DNA of 64,000 nt, taken from contig NZ_JNXG01000018.1 in the NCBI RefSeq assembly GCF_000717025.1, positions 330,487 to 394,486 of the forward strand. Direction: 5' to 3'. A program made the translations under genes and the position numbers. Each line of letters begins with the position of its first letter. The first letter of the stretch is position 1. Of the stretch, positions 9,008-18,145 are shown in pieces. The notes beneath the pieces are model-generated. The model did not search any database. It saw only the letters and a program-made list of their open reading frames with translations, and was not told the DNA's origin. Source of the stretch: Streptomyces atroolivaceus. Lineage in GTDB: Bacteria > Actinomycetota > Actinomycetes > Streptomycetales > Streptomycetaceae.

Positions 9008-9922
9008 CTACAGCTCACCGGCGAACGCCCCGGCCAGCTCGCGCCATTCGGCCCTCGGGAGGCCGCCGCCGCCCTCGTCGGCGGTGAGGACCTGGAGCGC
9101 CACGTGGTCGGCGCCGGCGTCGTGGTACTCCCGTGTCCGGGCCTTCACACGTTCGGCGTCACCCAGGGCGAAGAGGGCGTCCAGGAGACGAGTACTGCCA
9201 CCACCGTCGAAGTCGCTCTCGGTGAATCCCAGGCGCAGCAGATTAGCCGTGTAATTGGGAAGTTGGAGGTACATCGCCAGCATGTTCCGCGCGGTGGCGC
9301 GGGCCCGGTCGATGTCGGTGTCGAGGACCACCGACAGCTCGGGAGCGAGGAGTGCGCCGGGGCCGAGCGCCGTGCGTGCCTCCGCGGTGTGTTCGGCGGT
9401 GACGAGATAGGGGTGGGCGCCCAGCGTCCGGCCGGAGGCGAGCTTCAGCATCTTCGGGCCGAGCGCTGCGATGATCCGGCGCTCGGGGCCCACGGGCGGG
9501 GTCGTGGTGTCGAGCGCGTCGAGATAGGCGGCCATCGCGCTGTACGGCCTCGAGTACTGCGGCACCATCGGGCCGTGGCTGACGCCCAGACCGAGCACGA
9601 ACCGCCCGCGTGCCGACGCTTCGATCTCGGCGATCCGGGCCGCTACCTCCTCGGCGGACTGGTCCCAGATGCTCAGGATGCCGGTGGCCACAGTGACCGT
9701 GCGTGTGGCGGTGACCACAGCCGCGGCGTCCTCGATGGAAGGGCTGCCACCGATCCACAGCGTGCCGTACTCCAGTTCCTCGAGCTCGGCCACCGCCTCC
9801 GCGATCGCTTGTCTGCCCGGGCCGTCCGTCCGCGACCCGTGCAGGGCGCTGCTCCAGATACCGACCCGTCCGAATGCCTCACGTGTCTCAGAAGTCATGG
9901 TGTGCTCAACAGCGACACTCAC
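9008..9922 (-). CDS. LLM-class F420-dependent oxidoreductase
   Basis: The product is about 304 residues from GTG 9922 (preceded by GGGAATAGGGG), or 296 from ATG 9898. It has the luciferase-like TIM barrel of the actinobacterial TIGR03620 subgroup: GIWSSALHG at the start, the central ATGILSIWD strand, and RGRFVLGLGVSHGP, where the flavin or deazaflavin usually sits. These enzymes usually use reduced coenzyme F420 for hydride transfer to an organic substrate. The substrate is not predictable. It is cytosolic. It is transcribed alone toward a shared terminator palindrome at 8751-8784. Confidence 0.9.
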   Translation of the reverse strand: MSVAVEHTMTSETREAFGRVGIWSSALHGSRTDGPGRQAIAEAVAELEELEYGTLWIGGSPSIEDAAAVVTATRTVTVATGILSIWDQSAEEVAARIAEIEASARGRFVLGLGVSHGPMVPQYSRPYSAMAAYLDALDTTTPPVGPERRIIAALGPKMLKLASGRTLGAHPYLVTAEHTAEARTALGPGALLAPELSVVLDTDIDRARATARNMLAMYLQLPNYTANLLRLGFTESDFDGGGSTRLLDALFALGDAERVKARTREYHDAGADHVALQVLTADEGGGGLPRAEWRELAGAFAGEL

Positions 9923-10338
9923 CCCCTATTCCCGGCTGGACGGGGTTCATCCGAATGGGTGCCGGTCACGGCAGCGCCACCCGGACCCCGTACCGGCGAA
10001 GTGGCCCCCCTCGGGGCCTTTGAGCGCGTAGCTGAGCGGGTACGTGGCCGGATGAACCGAGGTGACCTGAGGTGCCGACCCCACAGGGAACGTGGAGCGG
10101 CTTCCAGAACTTGAGGTGGGGCGGCGGTGACATCCGCAGACCAGGGCGAAGGTGAAGGACGGACGGTCCTCCCGGATCGCAACGGCGCGGACGGAACCTC
10201 ACGACCGGCGGCTTGTGTCCACATAGGGACCGACCGTTCCACGGACGTTCACGATGTCCTTGCCGAGGGGCTGTGTGCGAGCCGAATCCCCGGGATTGGC
10301 TTCGCGACGTCCAGTTCTACGCAACAGACGAGGCACCC
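9923..10338. other. 416-base divergent intergenic region
   Basis: This lies between the divergently transcribed F420-type oxidoreductase and glycerophosphodiesterase genes and must hold both promoters. No gene, repeat or clear operator was recognised. Confidence 0.5.
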
Positions 10339-11412
10339 ATGGCCCTGAGACACTCAGCCGTCGCCCTTGCTCTTCTCTCTGCGCTTGCCTTCCCGGCGAC
10401 CGCGCAGGCTGCCATGGCCGCTCACACGCATGAGCCGGTTCGGAAAACCGCGTTCGACCTGCAGGCCCACCGCGGAGGCCTCGGCCTGACCACGGAGGGA
10501 TCCCTCGAGGGCTTCGGTAAGGCGCTACGCCTGGGTGTCAGCACTCTGGAGCTGGACACGCAGGTCACCAGGGACCGGAAGGTGGTCGTGACACACGACC
10601 GGCAGGTCAGCGCTCAGAAGTGCAAGGACACAGCGCCGCTGACGACGGGTGACCCGATGTTTCCGTATGTCGGCAAGTACATCAAGGATCTGACGCTCGC
10701 CCAGGTCAAGACGATGGACTGCGGATATCAGCAGTTGCCCGGATTCCCCGAGCAGGAGCAGATCAAGGGCTTCCGCATGGTTGAGCTGAGGGACGTCCTC
10801 GATCTGGTGAGGAACTACGGGGCCAAGCGGGTCAAGCTGAACATCGAGACGAAGGTGGAGGCCGGAGCACCCGAGCAGACCGCGCCGCGCAAGCTCTTCG
10901 TCCGTCGTGTCTTCGAGGAGATCCGCCGTTCCGGTATCGAGAAGCAGGTGTCCGTCCAGTCCTTCGACTGGGGGGCGTTGAAGGAGATGCACGAACTCGC
11001 ACCTGCCTACCCCCTCGTGGCGCTGACGAACTACGACTTCCTCCAGGTGGGGAAGCCCGGAGCTTCGCCCTGGCTCGGCGGAGTCGACGCCGATGACTAC
11101 GACGGAGACTTCGTGAGGGCTGCCGCTTCCGTCCCGGGGGTGACCACACTGTCCCCGAACTACGGATTCCCGCAGAACGGTACGATCGGCGACCCCGAGT
11201 TCCGCTTCTACCCCGACAGGAAGATGATTCGCGACGCACACCGGCGTGGGCTGAAGGTCGTCCCCTGGACCTGTGACGACCCCGCCACCATCGAGGCGCT
11301 CATGGACATGGGCATCGACGGCATCATCACCGACTACCCCGACCGCGTACGGGAGATCATGGCCGCCCGTGGTATCCCTCTGCCCGTCTCGTACCCTGCG
11401 CCGCGACGCTGA
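10339..11412 (+). CDS. Secreted glycerophosphodiester phosphodiesterase
   Basis: ATG 10339 gives 357 residues with a cleavable signal peptide (hydrophobic stretch at residues 7-20, AQA cleavage at about 24). The GDPD catalytic set is present: HR at 44-45, the E-L-D metal pair at 71 and 73, and the downstream THD His at 87. Later landmarks are KLNIETK and VSVQSFDW, and the C-terminal PWTCDDPATIEALMDMGIDGIITDYPDR closes the TIM barrel. The enzyme hydrolyses glycerophosphodiesters outside the cell, releasing glycerol-3-phosphate and an alcohol; in Streptomyces such enzymes can supply phosphate. No PHO box was identified upstream. Confidence 0.93.
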   Translation: MALRHSAVALALLSALAFPATAQAAMAAHTHEPVRKTAFDLQAHRGGLGLTTEGSLEGFGKALRLGVSTLELDTQVTRDRKVVVTHDRQVSAQKCKDTAPLTTGDPMFPYVGKYIKDLTLAQVKTMDCGYQQLPGFPEQEQIKGFRMVELRDVLDLVRNYGAKRVKLNIETKVEAGAPEQTAPRKLFVRRVFEEIRRSGIEKQVSVQSFDWGALKEMHELAPAYPLVALTNYDFLQVGKPGASPWLGGVDADDYDGDFVRAAASVPGVTTLSPNYGFPQNGTIGDPEFRFYPDRKMIRDAHRRGLKVVPWTCDDPATIEALMDMGIDGIITDYPDRVREIMAARGIPLPVSYPAPRR

Positions 11413-11538
11413 CGACCGGCGCGCCGCCCACGGCAAGCGAGTGCCCACATCCGGCTCGCCGTCGCCTGCACCGTCGTCCTGGGAGAGGCGCACCCGACCA
11501 CGACCGGGGGTGCCGGTCGGAGTGGGAACGCGCCTTGC

Positions 11539-12753
11539 TCAGCGGTGACGAGGCCGCAGCACTCCGGCGAGCAGGAACGCCAGCAGTCCGGCAAGTGGCA
11601 CCACCAGAAGACCTGCCCGGAGACTGGTCGCGTCGGTCACCAGGCCGACGATCGGAGGCGAGGCCAGGAACCCGAGGCGCATGAGCCAGGAGACGATCGC
11701 CAGCCCTGAGCCGGGCTTGAGGCCCGGAAGTTCGTCCGCCTCGTGCATGGCCGCGGGTACCAGCGTCGCCACCCCGAACCCCGCCGCGGCAAAGCCGAGA
11801 ATCGTGCCGGGGACGGTGGGGACAGCAAGGGCAAGGCCCATGCCGGCTGCTGCTATGAGGCCGCCTGCTCGCGCCACCGTACGCTGGCCGAACCGGTCGA
11901 CGAGCCGGTCGCCGATGATGCGTCCGACGAACTGGGCCCCCACCAGAGCGATGTAACCGAAGGCCGCGAGTGTGATCGATGCTTGCAGCGAGCCCGAGAG
12001 GTAGAGCGTCGCCCAGGAACTGCCCGCGTCTTCGACGAGGGTGCCGGCCGTCGCGATGAGGACGAGTGCGGCCAGCACGTACACGGTGCGCCGGCCCGGC
12101 ACCGCAGGGCCCGCCGAGCGTTTCACGAGGCCGTCGCCGTCGCCGTCGGATTCCGGGACCCGGTCGTTCTCGGGGCCGGTCAAGCAGAACCGCAGGGCGA
12201 CACACGCCGCGATCGCGAACACCACGGCCGAGAAGGTCAGGTGCTGGCCCCTCGAGAGGCCGAGCGCGATCGCCGCGGCGGCCATGGACCCCCCGGCGAC
12301 GGCGCCGATGGACCAGATCGCGTGGAAGGAATTGATGATGGAGCGTCCGTAGCGGCGCTGCACCCGCAGTCCATGGGCGTTCTGCGCGACGTCGGTGACG
12401 GAGTCCATCGCTCCGGCCAGGAACAACGCTCCCGCGAACAGCGCGACCGAGTCGGCCAGGCCGGCGGCGAGAATACCCGCACCGGTCAGCAGGGTGCCCG
12501 TCACCGCCGCCCGCGCCGACCCCAGCCGGCGGATGGCCGCTCCGGCTGCGAGGCCTGCCACGAGGGCCCCCGCCGGGAAGGCTGCGACGGCCAGCCCGTA
12601 GACGGCGTTGCTCATGTCCAGATCAGCTTTGATCTGCGGATATCTCGGCAGGAGCTTGGCGAAGAGAGCCCCGTTGGTGAAGAACAGTACGGCTACGGCT
12701 GCACGAGCCCGCCGTTCGGCCTGAGCGGGCCGGCTCGGTGTGTCAACGGTCAT
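11539..12753 (-). CDS. MFS transporter
   Basis: ATG 12753 gives 404 residues; frame extended further upstream is non-coding. The sequence shows about twelve hydrophobic segments, a cytoplasmic charged loop near the middle (ENDRVPESDGDGDG) separating two six-helix halves, and the MFS loop signature GRIIGDRLVDRFGQR. It resembles bacterial MFS proteins with a FHAIWSIGAVAGG segment, but the transported compound is unknown. An AT-rich stretch and a short inverted repeat (12776-12787) lie just upstream and suggest control by a repressor encoded elsewhere. Confidence 0.9.
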   Translation of the reverse strand: MTVDTPSRPAQAERRARAAVAVLFFTNGALFAKLLPRYPQIKADLDMSNAVYGLAVAAFPAGALVAGLAAGAAIRRLGSARAAVTGTLLTGAGILAAGLADSVALFAGALFLAGAMDSVTDVAQNAHGLRVQRRYGRSIINSFHAIWSIGAVAGGSMAAAAIALGLSRGQHLTFSAVVFAIAACVALRFCLTGPENDRVPESDGDGDGLVKRSAGPAVPGRRTVYVLAALVLIATAGTLVEDAGSSWATLYLSGSLQASITLAAFGYIALVGAQFVGRIIGDRLVDRFGQRTVARAGGLIAAAGMGLALAVPTVPGTILGFAAAGFGVATLVPAAMHEADELPGLKPGSGLAIVSWLMRLGFLASPPIVGLVTDATSLRAGLLVVPLAGLLAFLLAGVLRPRHR

Positions 12754-13399
12754 TCGAGAACCATATATATCAGGCGTACGAACGTACACTCGCCGCCTGT
12801 GCGGCACATGCTCCACGGGACCGGGTCGTGTGGCGACAGGCCAACGGCCCCACCGTCGAGTGCCGGTTCCCATGGCCAGGCAGGGCGTGGTCGACCGCCT
12901 CGGCACCGCACCCCGAAGGAGGGACCTGCGAGACGATGCGCCTTCCAGCCGCGCGGCGCCGCGATGTGTCATGACCTACGTCGAGAAGAGGGCGTCCACG
13001 TGAGGGCATCGCCGTCCGGTCACATCCCTGCGGGCGCGTTCGCGGGATCATATGCCCCACGTGCACCCCAAGCCGTCCGCTCCGTGCGCACACCGGTCGA
13101 ACCCTCGGGCGCACGGCCGGGCGGGCACTTCGGACGCGAGAGGCCGGTGGTGCCGGTGTGGCTTACGTCCGGCGGGGGAGTGGGGGTTCATGACCGGGGG
13201 TGCCGAGGGCGCGTGACACCGACACCTCAGAGGTGTAGCTCAGCGAGTGGCACCACGGATGCGCACGGTGCACTCGGGCCGGTACGCAGACCTACCAGCG
13301 CCTGGCATGTACCGTGCGTGGGCTCCGGCCGACGGCCGACCGGCAGCGTCGTACTCACACGCCCTCAGGCACTCCCGCCGTCCATTCTTCTGAGCTCGG
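12754..13399. other. 646-base intergenic region
   Basis: Apart from the MFS promoter elements near 12760-12790, no gene is supported. A short tRNA-like string near 13228-13300 was considered and rejected. Confidence 0.5.
12776..12787. promoter_or_regulatory. Inverted repeat in the MFS promoter
   Basis: GTACG-AA-CGTAC (5-bp arms, 2-bp spacer) lies 23 bp upstream of the MFS start, next to an AT-rich TATATAT tract at 12764-12770 that could be the -10 element on the minus strand. The position fits a repressor operator; the protein that binds it is unknown. Confidence 0.45.
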
Positions 13400-14011
13400 T
13401 TACTTGGCAGGCTCCGCGACTTCGTCGCGCTTCGCAGCCGGCACCGGGCTGTAGTAGACGGAGCGTCCCTGCTTGGAGCGCTCCAGCAACCCTTGGGCGA
13501 CGCCGTGCTCGAGAGTGTTGCGGACCACGGTGACCTGGGCCGGGCGCTGCGGGTGGGTCTCCGTCAGGGCGGCGGTCACCTCGGCGGCGGACTTCGGCTC
13601 CCTCTGATCCGCCAGATATCCGGTGACCAGCTCACGCCACGTCGGCTCGCCGGCCTCCTTGGGTGCTGCCGTCTTGGCGGCGGAGGTCTGCTGCGCGGCG
13701 CGAGTGCGAGGCTTGGACCCCTCTCCTCCTCCCTTGGCGGAGGACTTTCCCTTGGCCTGGCGGGCGGCGGGCACGGACGCCGCCGCCTTCCGGCCGTTGC
13801 CCTTGCGGGCAGCCGGCTTTCCGGGGCCACCCAGCACCTCTTGCATCTTGACCAGGATCTGCTCACCCTCCTCCAGGCGGACGAGCTCGTCCTGCAGCCG
13901 GGCCAGCTCGGCACGCGCCTGCTCCTGCTCGGTCCGGTTGGCGGCGAGATCGTCCGTGATCCTCTGCGCGTAGTCTGCGCTGATGCCGGATGTAGGAGTG
14001 TTTTCGGACAT
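13400..14011 (-). CDS. Coiled-coil protein with C-terminal winged-helix region
   Basis: ATG 14011 gives 203 residues. Residues about 15-60 are a strongly heptad-patterned coiled coil (EQEQARAELARLQDELVRLE). Residues 60-118 are a basic, Ala/Lys/Gly-rich flexible linker of the kind seen in nucleoid-associated proteins. Residues 120-195 look like a winged helix (AAEVTAALTE, then QVTVVRNTLEHGVAQGLLER and a SVYYSPV wing). Together this suggests a dimeric DNA-binding or chromatin-type protein. The exact family is not known to me. The gene is monocistronic with about 650 bases of downstream non-coding DNA. Confidence 0.75.
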   Translation of the reverse strand: MSENTPTSGISADYAQRITDDLAANRTEQEQARAELARLQDELVRLEEGEQILVKMQEVLGGPGKPAARKGNGRKAAASVPAARQAKGKSSAKGGGEGSKPRTRAAQQTSAAKTAAPKEAGEPTWRELVTGYLADQREPKSAAEVTAALTETHPQRPAQVTVVRNTLEHGVAQGLLERSKQGRSVYYSPVPAAKRDEVAEPAK

Positions 14012-14933
14012 GCAGTCCTCGTCTTTCGTCGTGTCTCAAACGGGTATGGGCGGCTGATGCTACCCACAAACGAAGGCAACGCCCCAGTGGATGCCGATTT
14101 ACCACAGATGCAAGGCCTTCCTCGGCGCTCGATCGCAAGGAACCGGGGCGTGCTGCTTCACAGGTTGAGGTTCCCAACGCCACGCTGAATGCGAGTTGTT
14201 GGCGCGAAGTTGCGGATGCAGGAACCGCGATCAGGAAGTTCGGGCGGGCGAGCCGTTGGTCGTCCGGCCGGAAAGTCCTCTCTGGGCAAGCTGTCTGCCG
14301 AGGAGCGGTACACCGTCGAGCTCCGGCCCTCGTGAGGCCGGGTCCCCACACGGGTGGACGCGAACGAGCGACGGCGAGCAGTGCGGGCTGGTGCGGCGAG
14401 ACCGGTCTCGGCGTCACCCCTGGTGGGGCACTCGCCTCCTCGTTCAGGGTGGGCAGGTGCGGGGCGCGGATGTCCGCGACCGCTTCGGCCGCGAGCCCGG
14501 GAGCGTGAAGTCGGACCATCGCCCCTGTGCCACCCGGCATGTACGAAGGTGTCAGGGCTTCCACGGTTTTCACGTCGGTCCGTGAGCACTGCCTTCGTGC
14601 GCGGTTCGCTGACGGGAGGACCTTGCCGGGGCGCCGGGAAGGTCTCAGCGGTCAGCCGTGATCATTCGTGGGACGAGGGTCGACGATCCGGCGGCAGGAG
14701 TCCGTAGTTCGTGCACAAATCGTGCCGTAGGAGTGAGTCGGGTCCACTGGATGTGCACATAGCGTCGTTGCTCTCTGGTGGGGGCCGGTTTCGCCATGTA
14801 GCGTCACTGCCAGATGTCGTGGTCCGCCGTACCTGCCCGCGCTTCGGTGCGGGCGTTCTGCTGTGCCGGTTCGGGCCATGACATCTCCGGGACCGCGCGG
14901 TGCGGCGCCGGATATCAACGGGAAGGCACGAGC
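14012..14933. other. 922-base region upstream of the cold-shock gene
   Basis: No gene was recognised; overlapping open frames on both strands look like GC artefacts. The right end contains the leader of the cold-shock gene, including a hairpin at 14837-14854. Confidence 0.5.
14837..14854 (+). promoter_or_regulatory. TTCG-tetraloop hairpin in the cold-shock leader
   Basis: CCCGCGC-TTCG-GTGCGGG can pair over seven base pairs (one G-U) closed by a C(TTCG)G tetraloop, 80 bases before the cold-shock ATG. Cold-shock mRNAs in other bacteria have structured leaders, so this may help regulate translation or stability. Confidence 0.45.
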
Positions 14934-15137
14934 ATGGCCAGCGGAACCGTCAAGTGGTTCAACGCCGAAAAGGGTTTCGGCTTCATCCAGCAGGACGGCG
15001 GCGGGCCGGACGTCTTCGCGCACTACTCCGCCATCAACGCCACTGGCTTCCGGGAGCTCCAGGAAGGCCAGGCCGTCACCTTCGACGTCACCCAGGGCCA
15101 GAAGGGCCCGCAGGCGGAGAACATCACGACTGCCTGA
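14934..15137 (+). CDS. Cold-shock domain protein (CspA family)
   Basis: ATG 14934 follows GGGAAGG and gives a 67-residue protein, the standard length of single-domain bacterial cold-shock proteins. The nucleic-acid-binding RNP1 motif KGFGFIQ and the RNP2-like VFAHYSAI are both intact, with the usual [10 protein letters not shown] opening. Such proteins bind single-stranded RNA and act as chaperones that melt secondary structure during cold or growth transitions. It has a long probable leader with a hairpin and is followed at once by two strong terminators, so it is a one-gene unit. Confidence 0.97.
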   Translation: MASGTVKWFNAEKGFGFIQQDGGGPDVFAHYSAINATGFRELQEGQAVTFDVTQGQKGPQAENITTA

Positions 15138-15154
15138 TCCGGTAGTCGAGTCGC

Positions 15155-15184
15155 CCAGGCCCCGGACACGATCCGAGGGCCTGG
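15155..15184 (+). terminator. Terminator of the cold-shock gene
   Basis: The arms CCAGGCCC (15155-15162) and GGGCCTGG (15177-15184) are perfect, and an inner CGGA/TCCG pair lengthens the stem to about 12 bp. It begins 17 bases after the stop codon. Confidence 0.75.
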
Positions 15185-15210
15185 TGCCGACACAGCCGGC
15201 GTAGGCGTCC

Positions 15211-15243
15211 GCCGGGGGCGGACAGATGTACGTCTGCCCCGGC
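15211..15243 (+). terminator. Second hairpin after the cold-shock gene
   Basis: GCCGGGG (15211-15217) pairs with CCCCGGC (15237-15243), and an inner CAGATG/CGTCTG stem adds six pairs with one wobble. It is probably a back-up terminator. Confidence 0.55.
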
Positions 15244-15675
15244 CCGGGGCGTCGAGCGGGCAACGTCAGGCGGACTCGCGCAGTTTCGTCATGCCGACGC
15301 GGGCCGCAGCCCCCGCCGAGACAGGCCCCGGTCCGAATAGCTCCCGCGTCCCACATCGAGGTGGGCGCGGTTCGGGGAGCGGAGAGGCCTTGCTCCAGAG
15401 GACACCCACCCTGAGCACCTGTTCGTGCAGGGGGTTGTCCAGCCGCCCACGGCCGTGCCCGGCCTCGCAAGGGAGCGAACTGCGTCGACTGGGGCGGCGT
15501 GTGTCGTCGCCGGCCACGGTCGAGCACATCTTCACGTCCTGCCTGAGGGGGTGTTCCGGGCTCGGACGGGGTATGTGCTCGGTGCGCAGGCCCCGAGTCC
15601 GGTCTGCGGAACGGCTCACGATGCCGACGTCACGTCGGATGTCCCGACTCACCCTGCTCACTGAGGAGTCAGCAA

Positions 15676-16998
15676 GTGGAGACGGACGAGGGTGCGAGTG
15701 CGGGTGATCATCAGGCGCAGGTGATCGTCGTGGGTGCTGGTCCAGCCGGTTCGGCTACGGCCCTGCACCTGGCGCGGGCCGGTGTGGACGTATTGCTGCT
15801 CGAGAAGGGCACCTTCCCCCGGGACAAGGTGTGCGGGGACGGCCTCACCCCTCGCGGAGTGCAGCAACTGGTCCGCATGGGCGTCGACATCGACGCTCCG
15901 GGCTGGATGCGCACCAAGGGCATGCGGTGGGTGTGCGGAGGACGCCAGGTACACATCGACTGGCCTCGCTCCGGCAGCCATCCGGACTTCGGTCTCACTC
16001 GCTCCCGGCGCGACTTCGACGACATCCTGGTCCGCCAGGCTGTGGCCGCCGGAGCACGGTTGCTCCTGGAGACGAAGGCAACGGGCCCCCTGACCGACCG
16101 TGCCGGACGCATCACCGGCGTAAGCGCTGTCGTGGGAGCCGACCAACAGCCGAGGAACTACCACGCCTCCGTGGTGATCGCGGCTGACGGCGCCTCCGCC
16201 CGAACCGCTCTGGCCATGGGGTTGGAGAGGGACCCGAGCAGGCCGGTGGCCACCGCCGCCCGCCGCTACTACCGCAGCGAAGCCCGCACCCACGACCCCT
16301 ACCTGGAGCTCTGGGCCGATCTGCTCTGTTCCCGGACCGGACGTGACCTGCCGGGATACGGCTGGATATTCCCGCTCGGTGACGGCCGGGTGAACGTCGG
16401 GTTGGGCGCCCTTCCGCACAGACGTCACGGTGCGGTCGATCTGCGGGCCACCATGGAGCAGTGGGTGACACGGCTGCCCCCGCACTGGGAACTGCGGGAG
16501 GAGAACGCCGACTCGCCGCTGCGCAGCGCCGCTCTGCCCATGGGCTTCAACCGGAGGCCGCAGTACCGTCGCGGCCTGCTACTGGTCGGCGACAGCGGTG
16601 GCATGGTCAGTCCATGGAGCGGTGAAGGCATCGTCCAAGCCATGGAGGCGGGTGAGATCGCCGCAGAGACCGTCGCCCTGGCCCTGCAGCGTCCGGGCGG
16701 CGCCGGGCGTGAGCAGGCTCTGCACCAGTATGCGAGCGAAGTGAACTGCCGCTGGGGGCGCTACTACCGGCTCGGCAACACCGTCGCCGAGCTGGTGTTC
16801 GCCCGCTACGGCTACCGCCCGCTCCTCAACCGCCGAGTCATGGCCTCGCCCACTCTGGTGCACACTCTCGCCCGGTTGCTGACGCACGGAACCGACGCGC
16901 CCTCAGGCGACCTGATCGACACCGTCGTCCGCGGCCTCGTGCGGATGGTTCCCGCGCCACGTCGGCACGCAGGGGGCCTGGGCGTACGCCGTCGGTGA
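15676..16998 (+). CDS. Geranylgeranyl-reductase-family FAD-dependent oxidoreductase
   Basis: GTG 15676 follows GAGGAG and gives 440 residues. The FAD-binding Rossmann motif VIVVGAGPAGSATALHLA is at residues 16-33, followed by LLEKGTFPRDKVCGDGLTPRG, characteristic of geranylgeranyl reductases and related PHBH-fold flavoproteins. The second FAD motif LLVGDSGGMVSPWSGEGI is at about 299-316. Family members reduce isoprenoid double bonds of menaquinone, lipid or chlorophyll side chains, or act as secondary-metabolite flavoenzymes. No isoprenoid genes are adjacent, so the substrate is open. It is probably cytosolic or membrane-associated and monocistronic. Confidence 0.92.
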   Translation: METDEGASAGDHQAQVIVVGAGPAGSATALHLARAGVDVLLLEKGTFPRDKVCGDGLTPRGVQQLVRMGVDIDAPGWMRTKGMRWVCGGRQVHIDWPRSGSHPDFGLTRSRRDFDDILVRQAVAAGARLLLETKATGPLTDRAGRITGVSAVVGADQQPRNYHASVVIAADGASARTALAMGLERDPSRPVATAARRYYRSEARTHDPYLELWADLLCSRTGRDLPGYGWIFPLGDGRVNVGLGALPHRRHGAVDLRATMEQWVTRLPPHWELREENADSPLRSAALPMGFNRRPQYRRGLLLVGDSGGMVSPWSGEGIVQAMEAGEIAAETVALALQRPGGAGREQALHQYASEVNCRWGRYYRLGNTVAELVFARYGYRPLLNRRVMASPTLVHTLARLLTHGTDAPSGDLIDTVVRGLVRMVPAPRRHAGGLGVRRR

Positions 16999-17272
16999 TT
17001 CCTGAGGCGCGTCCTCCGCCCGAGAGCGACCGGATGAGCGACCGGTCGAGCGGCCCGGCAGGAAGGCCGGAAGGTCCGCTTCCTGGTATCCCACCGAAGC
17101 CACTCCGGTCGACAGCCCGGCGTGCGCAACGGCTGTGTCGGACCCTGCTCATCTGGCGGGCCTCACGACCTGTACGCCGGCCTCGCAGCCCCGTGGCCGA
17201 ATCGTCTCGGTGTGGGCTTCCGGGCGCGGGTCAACCACCTCGAACCCGGCGGGCCTCCACCGCCGAACCACC

Positions 17273-17605
17273 TCACAGTCCTGCCAGCGACATGTCGAGT
17301 ACCCCTCCCACGGCGCCGTAGAGACTGCACCGGAGGGAGTGACGTGCCCTGCGGCGCAGGGCGAACGCCAGCAGGAACGAGAACGCGAAGAGCCCACCGA
17401 GGGCGACCGCCGCCCATTGGCTGTGGATGAAGAAGACAAAGCTGATGACTCCACCCCAGACCAAGACCGGCAAGAGCGAGCCACGCAGTACGGTCCAGAA
17501 CGCGACCCGCACCGCCCCGGCCGGCAGCACACGTCCATTCCACACCTCGATGTGGTTCCTGGTCACACAGTGCTCAGGGCGCATGCGGCCATCAGACCAC
17601 CCCAT
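17273..17605 (-). CDS. Small two-helix membrane protein, unknown function
   Basis: I assign 110 residues from ATG 17605; ATG 17584, preceded by GGGGTGG, is an alternative start. The much longer upstream frame is non-coding. Two adjacent hydrophobic helices at about residues 42-60 and 64-82 (LLPVLVWGGVISFVFFI and AVALGGLFAFSFLLAFAL) are flanked by basic residues (RRRARHS), suggesting a hairpin in the cytoplasmic membrane with both ends inside. I do not recognise the family. It is transcribed opposite to its neighbours. Confidence 0.6.
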   Translation of the reverse strand: MGWSDGRMRPEHCVTRNHIEVWNGRVLPAGAVRVAFWTVLRGSLLPVLVWGGVISFVFFIHSQWAAVALGGLFAFSFLLAFALRRRARHSLRCSLYGAVGGVLDMSLAGL

Positions 17606-18145
17606 GATTCCCGGCGGGCTGGTATGCGCGAGAGAACGCCCCGGAAGGGACGCGGACTGGTAGCAGCCCACCGCCGAGGCTCCGATACCGAGGGCCCGGC
17701 CTGTTCCCGCGACCGTGCCCCGTCGAGCGAGCGGCAGGTGCGTCGTCGGGCGGCGTGGCGCCGTGGCGGTCCGGAACAGGTGTGACGGACGAGGCAGCGG
17801 TCGCGACCGGCACCGGGACGTTCCGGGCGTCGGCTGCGCTGTCTCTGCTGCGTCACGCTCGCCGCAGACCCGGCCCGGCCGGAGGTCGGTCGCAACGCGC
17901 GACTTCGTTCGGCCGAGCCTGTCAGGCGCCCCGTCCGACGCGGCGCCCCGCCGAGGTCCGCCCCGTCGTACCCGGCCGTCGCACCGGCCCGTCGGACCAG
18001 GCATCGGCCGAAGCGGGCGACTGCGGGGACGATCGAGTGAATCGCGGCGACACACCGCAGTAAGGGGCGAAATCTGGCTAGAAACACCCAGTCAGTGAAC
18101 GCACATTCGCTCAAATGGCGGGCGATCCGTACTGGAAGGCTGACA
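17606..18145. other. 540-base divergent intergenic region
   Basis: It lies between the minus-strand membrane protein and the plus-strand fusion gene. No gene, repeat or operator was recognised. Confidence 0.5.

Larger units (their letters stand above)
15138..15675. other. 538-base intergenic region
   Basis: It holds the two terminators of the cold-shock gene and the promoter of the next gene. No further gene was recognised. Confidence 0.5.

Noticed and set aside
13228..13300. tRNA-like string (GGTGTAGCTCAG followed by TGGCA and CACCAC)
   Set aside because: The D-arm is incomplete, the anticodon stem does not form with a seven-base loop, and there is no matching T-arm or acceptor stem, so it is chance or a very decayed fragment.
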